DNA from: Apostichopus japonicus
Lineage: Eukaryota > Echinodermata > Holothuroidea > Aspidochirotida > Stichopodidae
Length of the DNA: 62,000 nt
Direction of reading: 5' to 3'
Assembly (NCBI RefSeq): GCF_037975245.1
Contig: NC_092572.1
Coordinates: 26,454,989 to 26,516,988 of the forward strand
Shown: positions 52,693 to 62,000 of the stretch, in pieces
Layout of the letters: every line of letters begins with the position of its first letter
Numbering within the stretch: the first letter of the stretch is position 1
Program-made: the position numbers and the translations under genes
The notes under the pieces: model-generated
The model's database searches: none
Told to the model about the DNA's origin: nothing
Seen by the model: only the letters and a program-made list of their open reading frames with translations

Positions 52693-54028
52693 TCGTAACA
52701 AATATTCATAAATTGCCAAAATTCATATAGAGCAAGCCCGTCTAATCAATTTATTCTCACCAAAGGCAATTTTGAATCCTTGCTTAATTTTGCGATAAAA
52801 TGCTTGCATTGCGAACATGATCCAAAGCCTAAACCGACGTTTTCGACCGAGCCGTTACAAGACGCACACACTTTATACTGAAAGTTATGAGGGATTTCCT
52901 GCTCGGATGTTAAGAGCAATGATTAGTTTCCTGTATTCTTATCGACTTAACACAGAGAACAGGAAATAGTACACAAGTGACGACAACATTGATATTAACT
53001 AAAACCAATAGAAGGAGGTCACAACTACTATCCATTAAGTAGGCAATACATTATATACAGTTAAACAGTTTAGTGCGTATAACTGCAAATACAAACTGTA
53101 TGTGTGCATGCATGGAGGCATGCAATGAATTACATATAACATAGCGGTATATAGCCATAGACCGCTTCAAAATCGTTACGTAGTAACAAAATCACTCGGA
53201 TGTTCGCGGTTTGCTGAGACCTGCTGGACATGTAAAGCACACTGTAATGAAACAGTGATTTAGTTAGTAGGACGTGGGATGATTCCGTCGGTAGCTAAAA
53301 GGCCTCATCTAACCTTTAAAACTAAGGCCCTGAAGAAAAGTAAAGGCATGGAGGAGGGGGTGGGGTGGGGGAGACGGAGAGGGAGAGGGAATCCGGAAAG
53401 TAAATGGCACCACGAATAATGACATAAGGTAGCCTATAAGTTCCACGGTTTCCAAAATGAAAACCAAAATATGACAACTGTACTAATGTAAGGATTACTT
53501 TTGGGCATTGTTTTGAGAGTCTTGTTATGTTATATAGACCAAGGAAACGGAAGCACGGGGTACTAGTTATGTTAAAAATAGCTATATTCCGGTTTTCAAA
53601 ATGTTCAACTTTAAATTGATGATAAAATCTATGGAATGCTCCTTCAAGACCGAATTTAATGATGACGTCGATACCTTGGAATTTCACAGTATCATAACTA
53701 TAAAATTCACTAAAATACCGTTTTTAAGACATTAACTGGTAATAGGAAAATCACGCAAGCTCAACAGGATGTTATTTTATTATGAGTTTAATATGTGTTA
53801 CATTGTTTTAAAATGTGCTAACCGATTTACAAAATATGATTCAGTTTTCATTTGATTTATAATTTTTCATCGTTATACGGTACAATAGACTTGTAGTAGG
53901 AACTGCCTACAACAGCGTGAGTACGTCGTAATACAAGTACAAATTCGCTTTAGTACATGAGTATACCGTAATACTAGTACAAGGCTGTAAGCGGGAGTAG
54001 TATTAGTAGACATGCACCATAGTATATA

Positions 54029-54488
54029 CACTAGGGACCGCACCACAATTAGAGCAGTGTTCATCCGCTCGAAAGGTTAACCATTGTCACAGAAAGGTGG
54101 TAAAAGTACCTAAGGTAAAGCTTGTTTAAGCATGATATCAGTTACTGTCATCGTTTGTTCTGCCTTTATATGAAAGAACATAATTTGAAGTACAGATGGT
54201 GATATTCACCATTTTAGAAAATATTTGGTTAAATGTAGGTATTACTCCGAGCGAGCAGATGGAAGGGTGGGGGTTCAAACTTGCTCCTCTTCTAGCTCAA
54301 AATCTAAACGGTCATGATATGGAAGTTTGCTAGTGCCATGGTAGCCTGTAGGCCAAGATCTCAGCTAATGATGTGGTGGGTATGATATACCAGTTGAAAA
54401 CTTCTATCTATGCTTTGGCAGGCTTGAAAGTGACGAGTTTAGTGTGTAAGTCAATGGAACAGTTAATTGTGGTGCGAGACCTCTAGTG
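54029..54488. mobile_element. Candidate non-autonomous DNA element with TIRs
   Basis: The left end CACTAGGGACCGCACCACAATTA is matched by the complement of the right end (TAATTGTGGTGCGAGACCTCTAGTG). The right-hand 90 bp (54391-54480) has a diverged copy in the same orientation at 56912-57008: both carry CAGTTGAAAAC, CTATGCT, TGTGTAAG(T/C)CAAT and GGTGCGA. No target-site duplication was found. Confidence 0.5.
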
Positions 54489-55354
54489 TTCTAAAAATGC
54501 CCCCAAAGACGAGTGCAAATCCACACGAGGAGGTGTATGAGCTAAAGTAAGTGTGTCTGTCGCATATTACTTTTTTAAATTCCAAAATGTTTTTTGTGTT
54601 ACATTTACTACGTACTTTGGGGGCGCGGAGTGGTTCCACGAAATGTTGAATATGTGACTTGATGTATACCGAATAACTGTCATAACAAGATATAAAGTCC
54701 TCAGTTATGAAACAAATATGCTTTGCAAAATCTACTGGTTGGATGATTCCAGAAATAGAGGGCAGCAAAGAAGATTAAAGAATAACTGCAGGTAGAATTC
54801 TCTGTTTGATGATGTCCTAGATCTGTTCTTGTTATTCTATTTTTCAAAGTCACGTGTTTGGTCTCTCTACAAATGAGTGAATACAAGCATCGGAACTACC
54901 GATAGAGAAATTCTACTTGATATTGAAATTTTTGAAAACTCTTGAAAATAATAAATGAAAAAGCGATCTAATGTTTGGATTTGAGATCAGGTAACTTTAA
55001 AATGTGACATAAAGGCCGAAAAGGTTGGTACACATATGTCACTACTTTAATACCTTCTACGCCTACATTTGCAAATTTGCAAAAGGGCGAAACAAAAGTT
55101 GTAGATATACAGGCAATTTAAGCAGTATGTTTCATTTAAGATCTTTCATCTTAGTTTTATGTACTCTCAAAGACCCACCTCCCCCCACCCACCCCTGCCG
55201 ACACCATCCCCTCCCCCCCCCCGTCCTCCTTCATTAGACAATAAATTGATAATTAGACCAATGAAGGTTAACGCAAGATCAAGTTTGAATGATTTACACA
55301 GTCAAGGGACCGTAGTAACATTATTGGAGTAATGTACATGTGTGTACTGGAAAC

Positions 55355-56110
55355 AAGGAAGCAACGACCATTGCCTGTACTGGGGAAGGGTGTGTGGCTA
55401 AGACACCATTACTGTATTGGGGAAGGGGGTGTGGCTAAGATACCATTACTGTAATGGGTAAGGGGTGTGTGGCTAGGTGTGGCTAAGATACGATTACTGT
55501 ACTGGGGAAGGGGTGTAGCTAGGACACCATTACTGTACAGGGGAAGGGGTGTGTGGCTAAGTGTGTGTTCAAGATACCATTACTGTACTGGGGAAGAGGT
55601 GTGGATAAGATACGGTACCATTACTGTATTGGGGCAGTGTGTGTGGCAGGTGTGGCTAAGATACAATCACTGTACTGGGGAAGGTGTGGCTAACATAACA
55701 TAACTGCACTGTTGAAGGAGTGTGGCTATGATACCATTACTGTACTGGGGAAGAAGGTGTGGCTAAGATCCCATTACTGTACTGGGGAAGGGGGTGTGGC
55801 TAATATACGGTACACTTACTGTACTGGGACAGGGGTGTGGCTAGGTGTGGCTAAGATCCCATTACTGTACTGGTCAAGGGGATGTAGCTAAGTGTGTTAA
55901 ATACACCACTACTGTAATGGTGAAGGGGTGTGGCTAAGATACCATTACTGTACTGGGGAAGGGGCTGGCTAAAGATACAGTACCATTACTGTACTGGGGC
56001 AGGTAAGTTGCTAGGTGTGGCTAAGATACCATTACTGTACTGTGGAAGGGGAAGTAGCTAATATTGTGTTAAAGATACCATTATTGTACTGGGGAAGGCG
56101 TGGTTAAGAT
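55355..56110 (+). repeat. Minisatellite, ~35-bp unit, about 20 copies
   Basis: Units centre on GGTGTGGCTAAGATACCATT then ACTGTACTGGGGAAGGG. Unit length and sequence are irregular, with internal doublings (GGTGTGGCTAGGTGTGGCTAAG). Open reading frames across it are a consequence of the repeat. Confidence 0.9.
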
Positions 56111-57856
56111 ACCAAATATTTGGGGTCGCATTAAGAAGAAAATGGAGATTGCTATAGAACTCGAGGGGGAAAAAGATGTTAAGTGATATATCTCAAGTCA
56201 CGGGGTCTTAAATAAGTTGAACACGCTGGCCCTGCGTGTCAGGCTCATGATCCCATGTCGAATCTTCAGGCCAAACTCGACAATTTGTGGAAAGAAAACG
56301 TCGCCAAATCACCGCGCTAGTTAGCTACCCATAATAATGATAATTTGACCAAAGGAGGAGGGAGCGGGGCTGGGGCTGGGGGATGGGACGAGGGAGAGGG
56401 GGTGGTGAGGGATGATCGATGGGTCCACCTAAAATTTAAAATTGTGGCTTGTTCGTGGCCTAAAATGGTTGCTGATGGTGATCTAAGCTATCGCCAATAC
56501 TATAAGAATCCAAACATGGATTGAATGTTTTTTTGACGCATTTTAGAAACTTTGTTCGTGAACTGAATTAGGAAGATAAAGCATGTCACTAAATTGGTGT
56601 GATAACGTCGTTTCGACATTGTAGGCCTAAACTGTTTCAATCCATTGTCTTATAAGTTCTAAAAAACTCTAGGAAAGCATGTTTTCTTTTTACTTGATCT
56701 AAACAACAAAGAACATCAGATGGATGATATTCAACGCCAGTATTTGAGTTTGCGTTGCATTAAAATACAGCAAGAACTGACGATATTGGTCTATGTGCGT
56801 TAGACTAAGTAGTCCGTGCACTTTAATTTAATCCACGAGCCTCGGATGTTAAAAGCAATCATTTTTGTTTTTACTTTCCTAAACAAAAAATGTGTAGGCT
56901 ATAGGACATGTCAGTTGAAAACATTCTACCTATGCTCAATAACGGCCTTGCCCAACATGGCGAATTGAATGTGTAAGCCAATACCGGAGCAATGAACTGC
57001 GGTGCGACACCACTTCCAGAAGGCTATTATGGTGGTGCCAATTATTTGTAAACAGCGTCCTCTGCTTATGGAAGGTAAGCAGTGCGTATAGGTGTCAAAT
57101 AAGACTGTCGGGGAAGAAGGAAGTTATTCAAAAATCCCCAACGAGGGATTTTGGAAAGGAAACTGTTGAACATGAAATTAAGTACATTTGAACCTGTGAG
57201 CATTATCAATGCGAATATATTTTAAATATGTTTATTTATTAAATAAGATTTGGTATCAAAAACAGAGGAGAATATTATACATAGTAAGGGAATGTGAGTA
57301 AAACTGTAGACACGCAAGCTGTTTATTTCATTCTGAGGTGACCTTTTAACTTAATAAACTTCTACGACAAGGTACTTTATTACCGGAAATGTTCAATGTT
57401 TTTTGGTTTTCTTTTTAAGTTATAATTTTGATATGAAAATGTCTTAAACTTTTGAAATGTTTCTGTTTAAGATATATTTTGTCAGAACAAAGAAATCAGG
57501 AAAAAAGTGAACATTTGTTGGTACCGCCCACCACAAATTAAAGATGATACTAACATACATCAATATTGTTATTTCACGACCAGGACGTACTGGGATCTTC
57601 ACTGATTTTGGTCAGAAAGCATTCTTTCATTGACCTTTGCACTGCTTCCATTTCTCATAGTATTATCGCTATCTATGTTTTTGTCTAACAACGTTTTAAT
57701 GCCAGATGCTGAATGAAACGAGAAGTTCCTACATTAAACGCTATCAGTTTACCATCTTCTAAAATACATTGACTTTGTCAGCCTCTTTCGCTATCTGTTC
57801 TCATTTGTAATTGAAAGTGATACGAACAATATAAGCCACATCACCGTGATAATAAC

Positions 57857-59340
57857 ATGACCTTCCAATGAATGATCATTGGGGACAGTCCCAATGAATG
57901 ATCACATGGTGACAGTCCCAAGGAATGATCACATGGTGACAGTCTAATGTAGCATCATCTAGAGACTGACCCAATAAATGATCACTACCAATGTATCGAC
58001 ACACGGTGACAGCCTTCTAATGAATGATCATTTGGTGACAGTTCCAAGGAATCATCACATGGTGACAGTTCCAAGGAATCATCACATGGTGACAGTCTAA
58101 ATGTAGGATCACCTTGGGACTGACCAAGTAAGTGATCACTACCAATGTATCAACACAAGGTGACAGCCTTTCAAGAAATGATCACATGGTGACAGTCCCA
58201 AGGAATGATCACATGGTGACAGTCCCAAGGAATGATCACATGGTGACAGTCTAAATGTAGGATCACCTTGGGACTGACCCAGTAAGTGATCACTACCAAT
58301 GTATCAACACAAGGTGACAGCCTTTCAAGAAATGATCACATGGTGACAGTCCCAAGGTATGATCACATGGTGACAGTCCCAAGGAATGATCACATGGTGA
58401 CAGTTTAAATGTAGGATCACCTTGGGAATGACCCAGTAAATGATCACTACCAATGTATCAACACACAGTGACAGCCTTTCAAAGAATGATCACATCGTGA
58501 CAGTCCCAATGAATGATCACATGGTGACAATCCCAAGGAATCATCACATGGTGACAGTCCTAAGGAATCATCACATGGTGACAGCCTTCCAAGGAATCAT
58601 CACATGGTGACAGTCTAAATGTAGGATCACCTTGGGGCTGACCCAGTAAATGATCACTACCAATCTATCAACACACGGTGACAGCCTTTCAAGGAATGAT
58701 CACATGGTGACAGTCCCAAGGAATGATCACATGGTGACAGTCTAAATGTAGGATCACCTTGGGACTGACCCAGTAAATAATCACTACCAATGTATCAACA
58801 CACAGTGACAGCCTTTCAAAGAATGATCACATGGTGACAGTCCCAATGAATGATCACATGGTGACAGTCCCAAGGAATCATCACATGGTGACAGTCCCAA
58901 GGAATCATCACATGGTGACAGTCCCAAGGAATCATCACATGGTGACAGTCCCAAGGAATCATCACCTAGGGACTGACCCAGTAAATGATCACTACCAATG
59001 TATCAACACACGGTGACAGCCTTCCAGTGAATGATCTGATAGGGGACAGTCCCAAGAAATGATCACATGGTGACAGTCCAAGGAATCATCACATGGTGAC
59101 AGTCTAAATGTAGAATCACCTTGGGACTGACCCAGTAAATGATCACTACCAATGTATCAACACACGGTGACAGCCTTCCAATGAATGACCACATGGTGAC
59201 AGTCCCAAGGAATGATCACATGGTGACAGTCCCAGGAATGGGCACACGGTGACAGCCTTCCAATGATCACATGGTGACAGCCTTCCAATGAATGATCTCA
59301 TGGTGACAGTCCCAAGGCATGATCACGTGGTGACAGTCCC
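57857..59340 (+). repeat. Minisatellite array, ~27-bp unit with higher-order structure
   Basis: The basic unit is AATGATCACATGGTGACAGT then CCCAAGG, with about 50 copies over 1.5 kb. It is interrupted periodically by a longer variant (TAAATGTAGGATCACC...GACTGACCCAGTAAATGATC...ACCAATGTATCAACAC). That variant recurs at irregular 130-210-bp spacing, giving a higher-order repeat. The 61-codon ORF at 58831 is a translation of this array and not a gene. Confidence 0.93.
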
Positions 59341-61246
59341 ACAGACTGTACTGTGACTGCAGCTGGGACAGTACGGCAACAGTTATGTGAAGTTAGGTCG
59401 GTATACAAGCCCCGTATAGGCTCCATGTCGGTACGGTGCCTTGCCTTAGTTACTAAACTGCCTGATTTCTAAATAATCTTGATGCATCCATGACCTTCAG
59501 CTGTTGCATATTGCGTATTCCCTCAAAAAAATATTTTCTTATTTTTAAGAGGAAACTATAAAATAAAATAAAACTTTGGACGACTCAATGTTATCATCCT
59601 GAGCCAGAACACATACGTTAACACTTCTCTATTATAACTGCGCAATAGCTGTCTGTTCGCCTTCTGACTAATCGTATGATGCGGCGAGAGTTCGTTTGTT
59701 TTTAAAAGGAAGGAGTGGATTGACTTTCATCCAAAAGCCAGGCTTTTATCATTGCAAATATCGCTTCCTTCTTTCAATCAAAAGAAGCACATAGATTACA
59801 TGTATCAAATATATACACATTGGCCCAGCTGTATCTAATGGCTGTTGGAGTTCTATTTTGATAGCCTGGTATCTGGCTAAAAGATTCGCCAAAACATGGC
59901 AATAAGGAAGGAAAGGCGATGGGTCTTTACATCCGGCCATTGTACAGCGGTTGAGCTAGGATTAGTACGCGCCATAACCTTTAGTAATAGAGCTCAGTGT
60001 AGCCATGTATGGTAGTATTCAATAGCAGTTCAATACCTATGCCATGTGTACAGTATATATATGTATGCATAAGCTTAATGAACTGTCTGTATACAATAGA
60101 AGGTCGAGCCTACACTCATGATGACATTGCACGTACACGTATATAGGCAACACATATAGGATATCGAAACCTACCGTAGTATGTTCAATGGGAATTACCG
60201 GTAGTTTTCACGGAAAGGCTAAGGAAGGAATAGGGTAATTAAAATCACAGAAGTTGATCAGTTTATTTTTAAATCTTCAACTGTGGAAATATTGACTGAA
60301 ATTATGTGTGATACAATGCTAAATGCGCGATATCAACGAGACAATATATGAATACATAGTTTCGATATGAAATCTTGATAATTTTTATGTAAGACAAGGC
60401 GGCCTAGCCTACCGATTGGCCTACGAACTACAGGCTAGTAGTTGTTTCTTAATATACTGTTTACCCCTTTTTTCCCCTTCTTTTTACCCAAAACCTGTAA
60501 TACTGATATCATCTCGATTACTGCATTATTTTCATTTTGCATTGATTTTGTTTTCAACTTATAGCAAAGTAACCACCAATTTTTCCTATTTTATTTGACG
60601 AGTGGCCAGTTTCTTTTTCCTCTTCTTCTTTACATTTTGTCTTCTCCATTTTCTTCCTACCCCACCTCCCCCTCCTTTCCCCGTCCCCTTTTATTTCTGA
60701 CACATCAGTATGATTGGGCACATGCAAATTTAAATTTTACCAAAATCAGCATACAGTTGCTGTTTGGAAAGAGGATCGCATGATTGGTCATAAAATTAAA
60801 ACTTCTAGTAAGGAGTTTTTCATTTTATATTTATATTTATATATATATAGTTCGATGTAGTCATTGTAACTACGTTGTTTACTAATGGCTGTCGTCATTT
60901 CGCCGAGGTTCGCTTTTTTTTTATCTTAAGAAAGCAGATTGTAATAACATTTGAGCATTGGGGACACAGCTGCGCTATAGTCAGTGGCTGTCGGTATAGA
61001 TTGACACAAATTTTACAGAACCAGTACTCAGAAATCATTGCCACAACCAGGATTTAAGGTCGACAGTTGGGGAGAAATTTCAACATAATGAACAAACATT
61101 AACCAGGTTATTTGCAACCGACAACCGACACCAAACCTTGTTCTCAGGCTATATGTTACGTCTCTGGGTTAGCCGTTATAGCTTCGACTTGCAAATTATC
61201 CATTGCCTATTATATCTTCTTCTTTACATTCTTCACGCCCGAGCAC

Positions 61247-61462
61247 CAGTGGCGAAACCAGAATTTCCAGACGGGGTGGGCGGGTGGAGGGTGGGATTGT
61301 AGGGGCAAGTGGGAGGCAAGTAAACAATTTTGGGCAGAAATGTTCCTATCTTAAATTCCACATCACGGGCAAATTTCACTGACATTTGAATGGGGGGAGG
61401 GAGTGGGCGAGACAAGTATCATGATTTGGGTGGTGTGAAAAATGCCATTGATACACCCACTG
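61247..61462. mobile_element. Degraded hAT-type MITE
   Basis: A 216-bp segment starts CAGTGGCGAAACC and ends CCCACTG. Flanking 8-mers CCGAGCAC and CTGAGCAT agree at 6 of 8 positions, as expected for an old hAT target-site duplication. The terminal repeats match for only about 7 bases, and the interior is G-rich. Confidence 0.5.
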
Positions 61463-62000
61463 CTGAGCATTGTTCAAAATGGATATTTCAATTTTTCGAA
61501 CTAGCAACTCCCCTGGGATTTGTTTTCTGTTTTCATTAAATGAACTTTGTTAATACAATCAAAAGCGATGAAAAATACTGTAAACTTTATGAAAGCTTAG
61601 CGGTTTTCTTTCCTTCAATACGTATTCCCCGTTTATATACGAAAGCATTTTTTTCTAATAGTGTATATTCCACCCCCCCCCCCCCCAAAAAAAATATATA
61701 TATATATATATATCCCATGTCATGTTATTCAACATATCGTTTCCTTGTTTGCCAGCCAACTTAATACTGGAATTTCTCGGTAAGACACCGATCCTGTTGC
61801 CAGATACCAAATTTAAGAGGAAGTTGTTATCATGGCACACCACTATTAAGACGTATCGAGTTTTACTTTCGATTATAATCGCAAAGCCACTTCCGGAATT
61901 AAGTTTTTTTTTTAATAAGAGCTAAACATTTGACCCAGAGGTCACGCGAAAGTAAATCTTTGCTAACTGCCGATATATGCTTTCCTGTAATCTTGTATGT

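Larger units (their letters stand above)
50370..62000. other. 5' flank of Erg, no second gene recognised
   Basis: No ORF in this 11.6-kb stretch resembles a known protein and no spliced gene was recognised. Content is mostly repeats: a hAT MITE (51889-52170), an inverted-repeat element (about 52387-52692), a candidate TIR element (54029-54488) and a related copy end (56912-57008). Two long minisatellites follow (55355-56110 and 57857-59340), then a degraded MITE (61247-61462). Stretches between them (about 50.4-51.8, 52.8-53.9, 59.4-61.2 kb) show nothing recognisable. Confidence 0.65.

Noticed and set aside
53322-53687. 121-residue minus-strand ORF
   Set aside because: No recognisable family. 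Part of the DNA (TGGAATGCTCCTTCAAGACCG) resembles a phrase near 40600, so it is probably a dispersed repeat.
58831-59016. Repetitive peptide ORF (MVTVPRNHH units)
   Set aside because: It is produced by the 27-bp minisatellite and is closed on both sides where the unit phase changes.
57857-59340. CRISPR-like array
   Set aside because: Repeats are contiguous and degenerate without unique spacers, and the DNA is eukaryotic.

Overview
The window is animal nuclear DNA. It is AT-rich, packed with (TA)n microsatellites and homopolymer G/C runs, and has short exons separated by kilobase introns with GT-AG junctions. No prokaryotic-style operon or long intact transposon ORF is present. The only gene I can establish is an ETS-family transcription factor on the minus strand, an Erg/Fli1 orthologue. 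The divergence from vertebrate ERG, together with the strong match to ERG-type rather than FLI1-type linker exons, suggests an invertebrate deuterostome. An echinoderm is my best guess, but that is inference and not proven here.

Gene layout, read right to left: candidate first exons at 50319-50369, 47144-47179 (best supported, with TATA and CCAAT boxes) and 44588-44728, all ending in phase 0. Then come a 631-bp Gln/Pro-rich exon (42808-43438), the Pointed/SAM domain exon (36164-36364), and five short linker exons (33525-33623, 32902-33006, 15982-16062, 9019-9081, 2180-2227). Every junction after the long exon is phase 1, so all six internal exons are multiples of three. The model yields about 421 residues and ends at the conserved NPG tripeptide that precedes the ETS DNA-binding domain in ERG. 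The ETS exon must lie beyond the left edge.

Introns and flank: the large introns hold several islands of higher sequence complexity with clustered transcription-factor motifs, which are candidate enhancers. These are an ETS/GATA cluster near 19.6 kb, a SOX-POU composite with RFX and E-box motifs near 20.4 kb, GC-richer blocks at 24.0-24.5, 28.7 and 31.9-32.1 kb, and a CRE plus FOX/ETS palindrome at 44.8 kb. Mobile and repeat content includes two hAT-type MITEs with perfect 8-bp target-site duplications, a third degraded one, a nested foldback element (7632-8107), a tRNA-derived sequence (14777-14849), other inverted-repeat elements, and four minisatellite arrays in the 5' flank (48.9-59.3 kb).

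I found no previously undescribed biochemical system. The most interesting material is the regulatory and splice architecture of this Erg locus and the nested foldback element. All motif calls are by eye.
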